Notes: generated from the letters alone by a model not told the origin. 64,000 bases of DNA from Margaritifera margaritifera (GCA_029931535.1 JAQPZY010001240.1:1540001-1604000); one strand, 5' to 3'. Shown: positions 49,901 through 58,200, numbered from the stretch's first letter. Program-made: numbers and translations.

Positions 49901-52900
49901 ATAACATGATAGGTTACGGCAATAAGCGTGATAACGGGATAGTTTACTCCTATGCATGTGATAACATGATATATATTACATCTTTACAAATGATAACAAA
50001 AATATCTTAAAAAAGAAGATTAAAGACGAAGGAATCAATTGATGAATGTAATGATGTCATAAGTGGGTCATATGCAGTGCTGGAAAATTGTGCCAACTAT
50101 ACATTGTGTGTATGTGTGTGTTGATTAACTCAGAGAAAGATGAATTTCGAGTCTGGCTTGTTTGTAAGAGATAATGTTGCTTGATAAACCACACTGGACA
50201 CAAACATGACATACCATGTTTTGTAAAGACATTGCTACCGAGTTTTTTTGAAAGCTTCTCGGTCGCTTTGAGAATTCAAAAGAAGATTTTCACATAATTG
50301 CTAAAGAAGTCACACGCGAAACAATTGTTTTGTTGCAGCAGAACGTCAGAAACCTATAATGTATGATAAAATCTTCAGACACATAGTTGTGTCATGTTTT
50401 AAGTGCGGTGCATCTTCGTTAGCCATGATTCAGATATGTTAACCATATTATTAAATTGACATGGTCAACATTTTGGATCTTTTGTTAGTGAAGATGAGAT
50501 TGGTAAGACAACGTTTTTATTTTCGTTTAAGACTGTTATAGATGTCAAAAATGATTTACCAATCCCATAACATCTGGGGGTCCAACAAAGCACGCAGTTG
50601 ACATATATGTCGCGAACATGCCAGTGACATACAAAAACTGAAATTTACCGATTTCCGTTCTGGCAGTAAGAAAATGGAAGAATATCATTCAAGTAAAAAT
50701 AAAACATAGGAGTATTATATTTAAAAGGGTAACATAACATAAGAATTGGTAGCCTCGCAAAGTTTTTAGCGACTAAAATTGTAGTGTAAGTTCAGTGAGG
50801 AACAACAAAAGACACCTCCTCAAAAAAAAAAAAAAATAACAACAACACCAACAATAACAAACCAACAATCTTGCCTACAAACGAGATATCAAGTAAAGTG
50901 AAAGGAAAGAAAAATCGTGTTTAAAAATGACGACAACATTTTGGTAAGCAGATAGATTTGTTTTAAAATTTATTCATAATCCAATATGTTAAAAAACAGC
51001 GTACCGGCTGTATTTTGACCTAAAGTTTGTTTTATTTTGTTATACAAAAATTGCAATACCGCAGGCTGTTTATTAAAATAAATACTTCTATTTGCTTGGA
51101 GGCTTTTGACAGGATGTCTGGTAATGTTGCTTTCTCTTTCATACCTCAAATCTGCTCTTACAAATAAAAAAACAGAGAGAAAAGTTTTCAAAACAGAAAG
51201 AAAGAAAGTATCTTGTCTGGGGCAACGGTCATTATGCATTCTATTTAAAACATGGCTCCAGCCATGTACACATACACGTCAGCTATTTTAACTAATCATA
51301 CAGTTATTGTCACCTGGAAGCAGAGAGCCACACCTGTGCACAGATGGGAACAGCGGTGAATATGTTTAAAATATAGGCAGTTTCTAATACTTTTACTGAA
51401 TTCAAAGGGTGTACGCTCAGATGATGCAGCCGTAAATGAAATTGTACTCCATTATAGTTTGATTCCATTCGATTCCCCTGACCCCTCTAAATAAAATACA
51501 TTCTTCCTCATCAATTCTGAGTTGTCTCCATGGTAAATAGTCTTCTTAACTAAGTCAGAAACCAAACTGTACCACTTCGATTCAAATTAATATTTTAATT
51601 AAAGCAATGTAAATCGAAATAATAAACAGAGGTTAGAAGGTATCACGAGGAAAAAGTAAAATTAAGAGAGAGTGATGGTGAGAAGGAAGTTTTAATTTTT
51701 ATCTGTAGCTCAATTTGGAGTACCTGCGTTTAGTCTCACTGCCTTCATTGGATTCATGATTGCAACGCTAACATCAATTCTGGATTCCATCGGGGACTAC
51801 TACGCATGCGCGGCCATGTGTCGGGTGCCTCCCCCTCCAGCACACGCAGTTAACAGAGGCATAGCGATAGAGGGGTTCTGTAGCATTTTGTCAGGCTTGG
51901 TGGGAACTGGTCATGCTACCACCACCTACGGGGGTAATATAGGCGCCATTGGAATGACAAAGGTAAGTTTAATATTCACCAGTGAAAACGTGCACAATAC
52001 AGTTCAACTTCATTTGCAAGGGTGAAAACACTAACTGACTGTAGTTGGGTGGGGGGAAGTGATTCCTCAATGGCTTTTTATCGCACGTTGGAACGTTGAG
52101 CGACCTTTGCAGTTCAGATTTGATTAAAACGAATTTTCAAATAACTGTCACATGTATTTGGAAACAAATGTTACTTGTTTCGTAAAAGAATATATACAAA
52201 AACATTTAACAACTCAATCAATAATGGCAACAGAATTAAATTTTAATTGATAATGACGGGGAAAAAATCATTTTTGTGATAAGTCCGAAAAGGGCTTCAC
52301 ACTTGTTGTACTTTAAAGAAAAGAAATCTCCAAGTGTAACCAGCCTGATATTTTGATAGAAACTCGGAATGTCATAATATAGTTACGTAATTCACGCAAT
52401 ATGCTTAGACTAGATACAATTTTAGATGGACTGAGTTACGTAATTCACGCAATATGCTTAGACTAGATACAATTTTAGATGGATTGAGTTACGTAATTCA
52501 CACAATATGCTTTGATTAGATACAATTTTAGATGGATTGAGTTACGTAATTCACGCAATATGCTTTGATTAGATACAATTTTAGATGGATTGAGTTACGT
52601 AATTCACGCAATATGCTTAGATTAGATACAATTTTAGATGGATTAAGTTACGTAATTCACGCAATATGCTTAGATTAGATACAATTTTAGATGGATTGAG
52701 TTACGTAATTCACGCAATATGCTTAGATTAGATACAATTTTAGATGGATTGAGTTACGTAATTCACGCAATATGCTTTGATTAGATACAATTTTAGATGG
52801 ATTGAGTTACGTAATTCACGCAATATGCTTTGATTAGATACAATTTTAGATGGATTAAGGTATATGCCTTTCCATTTACAAGTAACCGATTCTTGAACAA

Positions 52901-54271
52901 ATGCAACGACCCTCTTTCTTGCTTTTAGATGTCAAACAAATGCAACGACCCTCTTTCTTGCTTTTGGATGTCAAACAAATGCAACGACCCTGTTTCTTGC
53001 TTTTTGGTGTCAAACAAATGCAACGACCCTCTTTCTTGCTTGTTGGTGTCAAACAAATGCAACGAACCTCTTTCTTGCTTTTTGGTGTCAAACAAATGCA
53101 ACGACCCTCTTTCTTACTTGTTGGTGTTAAACAAATGTAACTACCCTGTTTCTTGCTTTTTGGTGTCAAACAAATGCAACGACCCTCTTTCTTGCGTTTA
53201 GATGTCAAACAAATGCAACGACCCTGTTTCTTGCTTTTTGGTGTCAAACAAATGCAACGACCCTGTTTCTTGCTTTCAGATGTCAAACAAATGCAACGAC
53301 CCTGTTTGTTGCTTTTAGATGTCAAACAAATGCAACGATCCTGTTTGTTGCTTTTTGATGTCAAAGAAATGCAACGACCCTCTTTCTTGCTTTTAGATGT
53401 CAAAGAAATGCAACGACCCTGTTTGTTGCTTTTAGATGTCAAACAAATGCAACGACCCTGTTTGTTGCTTTTAGATGTCAAACAAATGCAACGACCCTGT
53501 TTCTTGCTTTTAGATGTCAAACAAATGCAACGACCCTCTTTCTTGCTTTTAGATATCAAAGAAATGCAACGACCCTGTTTCTTGCTTTCAGATGTCAAAC
53601 AAAATGCAACGACCCTGTTTCTTGCTTTTTGATGTCAAACAAATGCAACGACTTTGTTTCTTGCTTTTTGGTGTCAAACAAATGCAACGACCCTTGTTCT
53701 TGATTTTTGATGTTAAACAAATGCAACTACCTTGTTTCTTGCTTTTTGATATCAAACAAATGCAACGACCCTGTTTGTTGCTTTTTGATGTTCAACAAAT
53801 GCAACGATCCTGTTTCTTGCTGTTTGTTGTCAAACAAATGCAATGACCCTGTTTCTTGCTTTTTGATGTCAAACAAATGCAACGACCCTGTTTCTTGCTG
53901 TTTGATGTTCAACAAATGCAACGATCCTGTTTCTTGCTTTTTGATGTCAAACAAATGCAACGACCCCGTTTCTTGCTGTTTGGTGTCAAACAAATGCAAC
54001 GACCATGTTTCTTGCTTTTGATGTCAAAGAAATGCAACGACCCTGTTTCTTGCTGTTGGATGTCAAACAAATGGAACGACCTTGTATCTTGTTTTTTGAT
54101 GTCAAAGAAATGCAACGACCATGTTTCTTGCTTTTTTATGTCAACTTGCTTTTTGTTGTCAAACAAATGCAACGACCTTCTATTTCGCTTTTTGATGTCA
54201 AAGAAATGCAACGACCATGTTTCTTGCTTTTTGATGTCAAAGAAATATTTTATATATATTATATATATGTA

Positions 54272-54361
<90 letters not shown>

Positions 54362-56991
54362 TAACCTGCTGTTAATTTGCAGCTTACAAATATTAAACTT
54401 ACTTAAATTTTCCTGGTAATTCTGAAATTGATTAGTTTAAAATAAACGTTTAGCCCGAACATGATATCATCTGCTGCTGATGATGATCCAAAGGATATAT
54501 GTAACTACAGTAATTAACATTAATTACAAAAATGATGGTACCTAATATATGTATCTACACTAATTAACGTTAATTAACATATTTATGGTACTAATTTCAA
54601 TCAGCTATTAGCAAATCTTACATTTATATGGAATAGTGAAAATTAAAGAATTGATGGATGCTGTAATCACGTAATCTATTGATGCTATGTATATGAGACA
54701 ATTCTTTAAAGATTTATTTATAGCATTTTGTTTTCTCCAAGGCTTTCCGCTCATTTCAATAGGACTGTTGTTAACTCCAAGGCTTTCCGCTCATTTCAAT
54801 AGGACTGTTGTTAACTCCAAGGCTTTCCGCTCATTTCAGTGGGACTGTTTTCTTGATTGATAAATGTTCAATCATAATGGAAACAAGAGAAAACGTTTAT
54901 TTTCATTTTAAATGCAGAATGAGAGAAATGAAATGAAGAATAAAATCGGTGCACTTTTAGAAACGTCTTACACAGACCATTGAGAAGCAAATGTTTTTAC
55001 GCCTCCATATTCCTCTATTTTTGATGTGGCTGACTCTGTGAAATCTTTACAAACAACTCTAGCTATAGTTTACACTCTTGATTCCCATTACTCACAAATA
55101 TATATGTTTGGTTTGGTGTTTTACGGAACACAAGTCGGTTTTGATATTGCCGAGGTAATTGGAGTGATGTGCCTTGCCCAAAGGATACAACGGTAGCTGG
55201 CCTGGGTTGACCCAATGGTAGAATTCGAACGCGTATCCTTTCTGTCACGAGTCTGGACGCTAACCACTGAGACCCCGCGGATCTTGCCTCCATTAGTCAA
55301 CTCTTAAAGCATGCAGACGGGCGTATTATGCCTATTGTACATATTCGAAACCGCAGGGAGCTCACAAATATGTATCTAATAGCACAAATGTTTTATTTTC
55401 AGGTGGCAAGTCGCAGAGTTTTTGTTGCCATGTCACTCATTTATATAGTGTTTGGAGTTGTGACAAAGATTTCGGCCATTTTTATCAGCATCCCGTACCC
55501 TGTACTAGGTGGAGCAACAGTGACAATCATAGGGGTCTTTGTAGGCGTGAACTTGTCAAATCTCAGTGTAATTGACTTGTCATCCACGAGAAACTTGTCA
55601 ATAATTGGGCTCAGCATATTTGTGGGATTACTGGTGCCAACATGGATGGAGAAGAACCCGAAATCTATAAAAACCGGTAAATTGCTCCACATTGTATGTA
55701 TGTATGTATGTATGTATGTATGTATGTATGTATGTATGTATGTATGTATGTATGTATGTATGTATGTATGTATGTATGTATGTATGTATGTATGTATGTA
55801 TGAGGGTAGGTAGGTAGGTAGGTAGGTAGGTATGTTTGTAAGTAGATAGGTAGGTATGTATGCAGGTAGATAGGTAGGTAGGTAGGTAGGTTTCCCTTAT
55901 TGCAGCCAAAAATTAAGATCCCTCCTGGGAAAGTATGATAAGTAGCTTTATCCAAAGATTTCAATTTGTAAATATAAATAATTTTGTATAATTAATTTAT
56001 CATTCGGTATTATATCATTTAAGCAATAAATCAATTTGGTTTATTGAAAATCTGTTCATTTATTTCCTTTCGTTTAGATTTTATACTAAATTGGTTCTGG
56101 TGCTATTTTAAAGAAGTTAATAATTACCATTACAAGTACATGCATTTATAAATTTTAATTCTGATAAAAAACTAAATTATTATTTAAGCAATAAAATTAT
56201 TACTTTTTAAAATAATGAACACATGCAAAGTATGTATGTATGTATGTATGTATGTATGTATGTATGTATGTATGTATGTATGTATGTATGTATGTATGTA
56301 TGTATGTATAGGGTTTAACGACACATCAACACAATCCTGACTATAAAGTGCCGAGGTAGTTTAGATATCCACAAAAGGGCACACAAAAACAAATACAAAG
56401 CAAAAAAAAAAGAGAAAAATTCTTAAAATACATTGTCCGATTTTTTTATATAGTTCTTAGCTGGAACATCAGCACAGGACGCATCCCAGGTCAAAATAGG
56501 TTGCCTCCATTAGTCGCCTCTTACGAAAGGAGCACAGATCGGGACTTTCTATATCCCTGAATTGGCACAGATCGGGACTTTCTATATCCCTGAATTGGCA
56601 CAGATCGGGACTTTTTATATCCCTGAATTGGCACAGATCGGGACTTTCTATATCCCTGAATTGGCACAGATCGGGACTTTCTATATCCCTGAATTGGCAG
56701 CGGGATCAAATGCAAAGTGAAAGAAATATGAGAAAAGAAACATCTTGAAGAAGGAAGAAAATGCAACATCTGTCTGCACAGTAATAAATAAGAACAAATG
56801 CACTATGATTTCTTTAAGGCATAACAAGATTTATTCCTATGGTAAAATAGTTTTAATGTATAACTGTAATATAATGAAGCCCTATTTTATGACAGGAAAC
56901 GAAGACTTTGACCAGTTTCTCACGATACTGCTTTCCAGTCCGAATTTCTTTGGCGGAGTTCTTGCTTGCTTGTTGGACAATACGATTCCAG
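28910..56991 (+). CDS. SLC23A1: SLC23 family sodium-dependent ascorbate/nucleobase transporter, spliced, C-terminus missing
   Basis: Ten exons read through in one frame: 28910-29104, 31086-31243, 32266-32360, 33327-33409, 33920-34101, 35842-35962, 47981-48137, 51709-51962, 55403-55676 and 56896-56991. All have AG acceptors and GT donors, and the phases match at every junction (0,2,1,0,2,0,1,0,1). The product is about 538 codons of a family usually near 600. Visible family hallmarks are a hydrophobic start ending in GFQ, the GIRLPLFQ-like segment, [17 protein letters not shown], the SIGDYYACA...[12 protein letters not shown] block, the NAT signature, and DNTIPG near the end. SLC23 proteins are multi-span membrane carriers that import ascorbate (SVCT) or nucleobases with sodium. 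Which substrate applies here cannot be read from sequence. The last exon, normally starting with a GxxEERG-like stretch, was not found before 64000. Family assignment is firm; the 5' and 3' ends are not. Confidence 0.92.
29160..29312. repeat. Two adjacent hairpin-forming elements
   Basis: AACTGCATAGACCCAGATCC pairs with GGCAGATCTGGGTCTATGC across about 20 bp. Immediately after, AACAAACATAGACCCTAATT pairs imperfectly with GGCAGATCAGGGTCTGTGTT. Both centres hold a CGTATTATGAG / GCATAATGCG-like sequence, so these look like tandem diverged copies of one palindrome. They lie in the intron after the exon at 28910. Confidence 0.65.
29391..29419. repeat. Poly-T tract
   Basis: A run of about 27 T, perhaps the tail of a minus-strand retroposon that I could not identify. 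Confidence 0.6.
29560..31080. other. SLC23 intron sequence
   Basis: AT-rich. A TTGAATTGAATTGAATTG run at 30838-30856 resembles the short tandem tail of some LINEs, preceded by an AATAAA at 30811, but no RT motif could be confirmed upstream. A 32-bp direct repeat (CCTGTCGGAAC / GTGAGTTTAGAA) lies at 30952-31012. Confidence 0.4.
31086..31243 (+). CDS. SLC23A1: SLC23 exon: TM1-TM2 and following loop
   Basis: The acceptor is TTTCAG and the donor AATAAG|GTAAAT. It encodes a hydrophobic TM1 continuation ([20 protein letters not shown]), then a loop with charged residues, then [18 protein letters not shown]. The residue after GFQ is Gln (CAA), where the family commonly has His (GFQH). It ends in phase 2, with the Arg of GIR split across the intron. 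Confidence 0.9.
31374..31433. repeat. (GA)n microsatellite
   Basis: About 30 GA units in the SLC23 intron after 31243. Confidence 0.97.
31779..31907. repeat. Compound (TA)n-(CATA)n microsatellite
   Basis: About 88 bp of TA followed by ten CATA units. Confidence 0.97.
32266..32360 (+). CDS. SLC23A1: SLC23 exon: GIRLPLFQ segment and TM3
   Basis: The acceptor is TTAATTATGCAG. It encodes the conserved [18 protein letters not shown] block, then a loop with a Cys (DPSRC). I place the donor at CAGCTAT|GTATGT because it resembles the consensus and leaves one base, as the next exon requires. A second site, GCAGAT|GTGAAA at 32342, keeps the same phase but is weaker. The preferred donor coincides with the first unit of a 33-bp tandem repeat that fills the next 630 bp. 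Confidence 0.8.
32357..32990. repeat. 33-bp minisatellite starting at an SLC23 splice donor
   Basis: The array has 19 units of ATGTATGTATACTACAGTCA plus TGTTTACATTAAT. The unit length is a multiple of three, so all six-frame ORFs here (up to 243 codons) are by-products. The first unit overlaps the preferred donor of the exon 32266-32360. Every unit repeats that donor sequence (GTATGTATAC) and a CTACAG. Confidence 0.97.
33129..33193. repeat. (GA)n microsatellite
   Basis: About 32 GA units in the intron before the exon at 33327. Confidence 0.97.
33327..33409 (+). CDS. SLC23A1: SLC23 exon: extracellular loop
   Basis: The acceptor is TTTGCAAACAG and the donor GAGAG|GTAAAC. Its 83 bp encode a hydrophilic loop rich in Ser, Asn and Asp with two N-glycosylation sequons (NSS and NVS), ending in DMRVRE. 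This corresponds to the family's loop that carries glycosylation sites and an Arg-Ile/Val-Arg-Glu motif just before the next helix. The frame is shared with the exons on both sides. Confidence 0.8.
33583..33653. repeat. (GA)n microsatellite
   Basis: About 35 GA units in the intron between 33409 and 33920. Confidence 0.97.
33920..34101 (+). CDS. SLC23A1: SLC23 exon: TM4-TM6 region
   Basis: The acceptor TTTTTTTTCACAG has a strong pyrimidine tract and the donor is CTCT|GTAAGA. Sixty codons give helix-rich sequence: [19 protein letters not shown], then a Gly-Leu-Leu-rich helix, [14 protein letters not shown], and HWGISAL. The IGP...PT and HWGIS motifs are characteristic of SLC23 proteins. It ends in phase 2. 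Confidence 0.93.
34165..34300. repeat. About 55-bp direct duplication
   Basis: Two near-identical copies of TTTGAATCCGAGGGTTCACA, GTCTTATCTGAGTGCTCAGG, TAAAT, plus a shorter third start. Confidence 0.9.
34772..35076. repeat. 30-bp minisatellite, 10 copies
   Basis: The unit is GTAAGAAATACATTCCAAGG then CATCAACTTT and is very homogeneous. The last three units share CCAATG and CATCAGC variants. Each unit carries a GTAAGA, a good splice-donor-like sequence, inside an SLC23 intron. The minus-strand ORFs are by-products. Confidence 0.97.
35842..35962 (+). CDS. SLC23A1: SLC23 exon: TM7 and cytosolic loop
   Basis: The acceptor is AATTTTCCAG and the donor TTGCG|GTAAGT, a near-perfect consensus. It encodes [20 protein letters not shown], then a basic Cys-rich loop ([17 protein letters not shown]). 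The family has a helix followed by an aromatic, basic loop here. The next exon lies 12 kb downstream and continues the frame exactly, so no exon appears to be missing. Confidence 0.88.
36020..37540 (+). pseudogene. Non-LTR retrotransposon (LINE) reverse transcriptase relic
   Basis: In order on plus: [19 protein letters not shown] near 36045-36110 (RT motif A region, with D in FVDF), KKGVGGKFL...[24 protein letters not shown] near 36236-36290 (motif B), then MLYADDV near 36417-36437 (the YADD catalytic motif C). A downstream LCCLCNNN...[13 protein letters not shown] at 37315-37390 is the Cys-rich C-terminal motif seen in several LINE clades. Stops and a (TA)n-(GT)n microsatellite break the frame. 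It begins about 60 bp after an SLC23 donor. The clade was not assigned. Confidence 0.85.
36340..36415. repeat. Compound (TA)n-(GT)n microsatellite inside the LINE relic
   Basis: About 25 TA units, then CATGTGTGTG... of about 11 GT units. It sits between RT motif B and the YADD motif. Confidence 0.95.
37834..38200 (+). pseudogene. YqaJ-like exonuclease relic
   Basis: The segment 37834-37935 reads as WLSASPERI then LLEIKSS, resembling the (P)WL(A)ASPDG...EIKCP core of YqaJ-type (lambda-exonuclease-fold) nucleases. After a frameshift, 37960-38194 reads [21 protein letters not shown], resembling the family's YYxQVQxQMxxTGxxxCDFxVW region. Such genes are multicopy in invertebrate genomes and are often carried by mobile elements. 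The frameshift and missing ends mark it as dead. Its parent element was not identified. Confidence 0.55.
38230..39690. other. SLC23 intron sequence without recognised genes
   Basis: AT-rich. A poly-A run at 39345-39369 could be a retroposon tail. Nothing else is supported. Confidence 0.4.
40358..42095 (+). pseudogene. Polinton-type protein-primed DNA polymerase B relic
   Basis: The 166-codon ORF 40358-40858 carries a [16 protein letters not shown] motif and the spacing typical of family B polymerases of Polintons/adintoviruses. Further pieces follow in other frames: a [13 protein letters not shown] piece near 40890, a [13 protein letters not shown] piece near 41350-41380, and a VNDTDSL motif near 41930-41970 (the DTD palm motif C) followed by a stop and a [13 protein letters not shown] end near 42030-42060. 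The enzyme would copy the element's own DNA. Several stops, frameshifts and an internal rearrangement (41366-41718) show it is inactive. It lies in the SLC23 12-kb intron on the same strand as the gene. Confidence 0.85.
41366..41718. repeat. Perfect inverted repeat enclosing a 78-bp tandem duplication
   Basis: ATGTGATACATTACATAGAA through AGGTTTGAAAGTAA (41366-41420) recurs as an almost exact reverse complement at 41662-41718. Between them CATGAGCTTGACAAAAATCC... occurs twice in tandem (41471-41548 and 41549-41626), differing at about one base. This is a recent rearrangement inside the older polymerase relic. Confidence 0.9.
42430..42820 (+). pseudogene. Lys/Glu-rich fragment after polymerase B
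   Basis: The plus strand is open with few stops and encodes a charged, coiled-coil-like stretch ([16 protein letters not shown] near 42594-42640), then a hydrophobic patch near 42845-42900. It lies directly downstream of the polymerase relic, so it may be another Polinton gene. No family was recognised. Confidence 0.3.
43490..44680 (-). pseudogene. Polinton structural segment (copy B, homologous to 500-1950)
   Basis: Minus-strand pieces at 43496-43711 ([15 protein letters not shown]), near 43975-44020 ([17 protein letters not shown]) and 44429-44668 (NNGLQI...[14 protein letters not shown]) align in the same order with copy A at the window start. They sit between the polymerase and integrase relics of one element. 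The product is not recognised; a capsid-related protein is possible. Confidence 0.45.
45470..45572. repeat. 34-36-bp repeat, 3 copies
   Basis: Three copies of GATCAATACACATTTGCA with variable spacers inside the Polinton relic. Confidence 0.85.
46030..46168. repeat. About 68-bp direct duplication
   Basis: TATATATCAGATGTCCAATA, ACTGAATAGATTTATCTATA, CTTTT...CCTATTTT occurs twice. Confidence 0.9.
46200..46771 (-). pseudogene. Polinton-type (RVE) integrase relic
   Basis: The minus ORF 46298-46771 contains [20 protein letters not shown], the conserved core around the second catalytic Asp of the retroviral-type integrases carried by Polintons. A second piece near 46258-46305 on minus reads [14 protein letters not shown], the ExxNRTLK-type element that follows the catalytic Glu. 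The expected first-Asp motif (a W-x-D-L-like stretch before KYIL) is not visible, and a frameshift separates the two pieces. It is oriented opposite to polymerase B. Integrase would have inserted the element's DNA ends. Confidence 0.8.
46869..46911. repeat. (CA)n microsatellite
   Basis: About 20 CA units with one GA interruption, just past the integrase relic. Confidence 0.9.
47110..47276. repeat. About 40-bp repeat, 4 copies
   Basis: The unit is CTTACTATCAGGGTTGATAC then TGCTTATCTCACTTGATCAT. One copy has TTTTGCT in place of CTTACT. Confidence 0.95.
47981..48137 (+). CDS. SLC23A1: SLC23 exon: TM8 and the ARTDAR loop
   Basis: The acceptor TTTCTTTCTTTTATTTGTCCAG has a long pyrimidine tract; the donor is CCAG|GTCAAT. 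It encodes a Gly/Ala/Ile-rich helix followed by a loop with [12 protein letters not shown] and PWFYFPYP. The ARTDAR and PW...PYP motifs are family hallmarks. It ends in phase 1. Confidence 0.92.
48200..49550. other. SLC23 intron sequence without recognised genes
   Basis: 49010-49270 shows a loose repeat of TTCATGTTTACGT(C/T)TATTTGGAAG. AT-rich otherwise; nothing coding. Confidence 0.4.
49590..49995. repeat. About 30-bp degenerate minisatellite
   Basis: About thirteen units around TATACATGTGATAACAAGAT plus AGGTTAAGCA, with indels and substitutions. Confidence 0.85.
50000..51700. other. SLC23 intron sequence without recognised genes
   Basis: No supported feature apart from short A-rich tracts (50820-50840). 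Confidence 0.4.
51709..51962 (+). CDS. SLC23A1: SLC23 exon: substrate-site core and NAT signature
   Basis: The acceptor is ATTTTTATCTGTAG and the donor AAAG|GTAAGT. Eighty-four codons carry the catalytic core: QFGVPAFSL, then [20 protein letters not shown], then [14 protein letters not shown], then [17 protein letters not shown] and MTK. The Glu/Asp-Ser-Ile-Gly-Asp-Tyr-Tyr block and the NAT signature line the substrate site in this family. The signature here starts with Gly ([10 protein letters not shown]), where animal SVCTs usually have Pro and microbial relatives Gln or Glu. Confidence 0.95.
52381..52858. repeat. 53-bp minisatellite, 9 copies
   Basis: The unit is AGTTACGTAATTCACGCAAT, ATGCTTAGATTAGATACAAT, TTTAGATGGATTG. 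Two marker types (CTTAGA and CTTTGA) are interspersed. It directly abuts the next, unrelated array. Confidence 0.97.
52880..54246. repeat. 39-bp minisatellite, about 35 copies
   Basis: The unit is CAAACAAATGCAACGACCCT then GTTTCTTGCTTTTTGATGT. The unit length is a multiple of three, so long ORFs occur on both strands (240 codons on minus, up to 187 on plus); none resembles a known protein. It ends by merging into a (TA)n tract. Confidence 0.97.
54250..54356. repeat. (TA)n microsatellite
   Basis: TA run with a few TGTA steps at its left edge, fused to the end of the 39-bp array. Confidence 0.97.
54736..54850. repeat. 40-bp repeat, 3 copies
   Basis: The unit is CTCCAAGGCTTTCCGCTCAT then TTCAATAGGACTGTTGTTAA. 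Confidence 0.95.
55105..55290 (-). mobile_element. tRNA-derived SINE
   Basis: On minus it starts with a tRNA-like head (GATCCGCGGGGTCTCAGTGG, TTAGCGTCCAGACTCGTGAC, then GCGTTCGAATTC as B box) and a body with GGCAAGGCACATCACTCCAA, ending CGTAAAACACCAAACCAAAC. It lies about 110 bp upstream of the SLC23 exon at 55403. Confidence 0.75.
55403..55676 (+). CDS. SLC23A1: SLC23 exon: TM10-TM12
   Basis: The acceptor is TTTTATTTTCAG and the donor ACCG|GTAAAT. Ninety-one codons begin with [20 protein letters not shown], then [20 protein letters not shown], then [20 protein letters not shown] and a hydrophilic end with EKNP. The SRRV, PVLGG and S(S/T)RNL motifs are strongly conserved in SLC23. A (GTAT)n microsatellite begins about 20 bp past the donor. 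Confidence 0.95.
55694..55892. repeat. (GTAT)n then (GGTA)n microsatellite
   Basis: About 27 GTAT units starting 18 bp past the donor at 55677, then variable GGTA/GTAT/GATA units. Confidence 0.97.
56231..56308. repeat. (GTAT)n microsatellite
   Basis: About 19 GTAT units. Confidence 0.97.
56310..56525 (-). mobile_element. Decayed SINE-like fragment
   Basis: It starts with GGGTTTAACGACACATCAAC and ends with TTGCCTCCATTAGTCGCCTCTTACG, sequences that resemble the tail and edge of the SINEs at 55105 and 62390 (55281 also has TTGCCTCCATTAGTC). The tRNA-like part is missing. Confidence 0.35.
56531..56698. repeat. 33-bp minisatellite, 5 copies
   Basis: The unit is GGCACAGATCGGGACTTTCT then ATATCCCTGAATT, about 200 bp before the exon at 56896. 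Confidence 0.95.
56896..56991 (+). CDS. SLC23A1: SLC23 exon: TM13 and DNTIPG
   Basis: The acceptor is TTTTATGACAG and the donor CCAG|GTAATC. It encodes a short acidic start (GNEDFDQFL), then [20 protein letters not shown] and IPG, matching the helix that ends in LDNT(V/I)PG in the family. It leaves phase 1. The following C-terminal exon was searched for by eye to 64000 and not seen. Confidence 0.92.
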
Positions 56992-57124
56992 GTAATCTAA
57001 GTAATATTATTAATGGAACTCACTCAACATGATTCCTCCAAACAACATATGTTCATGTATACATATATCGACCGTATGGTTTCCTATTTGAGATATTTTG
57101 CTCATGAACCGATTTTCTGAAAAC

Positions 57125-57590
57125 TCTAGAAATCACCTAGTGCACTTAAACAATATGACGACAGACAAAAGTAATGGGTGAGGTCCATTCGAAATACATG
57201 TACCTAAACCATCTGACGACAGACAAAAGTAATGGATGAGGTCCATTCGAAATACATGTACCTAAACCATCTGACGACAGACAAAAGTAATGGGTGAGGT
57301 CCATTCGAAATACATGTACCTAAACCATCTGACGACAGACAAAAGTAATGGATGAGGTCCATTCGAAATACATGTACCTAAACCATCTGACGACAGACAA
57401 AAGTAATGGGTGAGGTCCATTCGAAATACATGTACCTAAACCATCTGACGACAGACAAAAGTAATGGGTGAGGTCTATTCAAATCAGCTGACGACAGACA
57501 AAAGTAATGAATGAGGTCCATTTTAAATACATGTACTTCAACAAGCTGACGACAGACAAAAGTAATGGATGATGTCCATTGAAATACATG
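57125..57590. repeat. 58-bp minisatellite, 8 copies
   Basis: The unit is TACATGTACCTAAACCATCT, GACGACAGACAAAAGTAATG, GGTGAGGTCCATTCGAAA. Copies with GGTGAGG and GATGAGG alternate; the last three are shortened. Confidence 0.95.
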
Positions 57591-58200
57591 TGCAGAATAG
57601 GTGATTAATTTAATAACTAATGAGTTGTTTTGATGGTAATAAGAAATATTTGTAATATATTCAGCTCATTTGCTCGACGTAACTTATTGGCTTAAAATCG
57701 ATATATATTTTAAATAATGCTGTAATACTGTAACAAATATATGATCCATATTTCAATTTATGTTTCTATACATGTTGGGGGGGGGAAGGGGTTTGTTGGG
57801 GGGGGGGGGGGTCATGGAAACTAACGAAATTTCTATTATTAGTTCTTTCCAGCATAACAACATAAATACACTGATGTCATCTTCTAACGTACGTATGACG
57901 TCTAGGGACCATTTCTACATCTCGGTTTTCAGTAGTCGAGGTATATTGTATATTTTAGATTTTTTTTACTAACATACGCCAGTCCTTCTATACCCCATGA
58001 CTTCAGTATTTTTGTCGCGATCGTCACATATTAGTGCATATGATGTGGGTTTATGAAATATATTTTTAAACGCGCGCGTGTGTGACTTTTGCGTAAGCAA
58101 GCTATTATTAATTTTTATGCTAACAATTAATCGAATTTTACTGTCTGCAAATCCACTACTAGGTTGCTTATCTGTGCGCGGAGACATTGCTGGTGTTCCA
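57590..58200. other. Junction between the SLC23 locus and the viral relic
   Basis: Contains G-runs (57776-57785, 57799-57812) and AT-rich sequence. No SLC23 terminal exon is visible. From about 58150 base composition and open frames on minus change towards the viral relic. Confidence 0.4.

Noticed and set aside
52876..53598. A 240-codon minus-strand ORF with a Ser-Lys-Lys/Gly-Arg-Cys-Ile-Cys repeat
   Set aside because: It is the translation of a 39-bp minisatellite; long frames are open on both strands, the protein has no family, and the array lies in an SLC23 intron.
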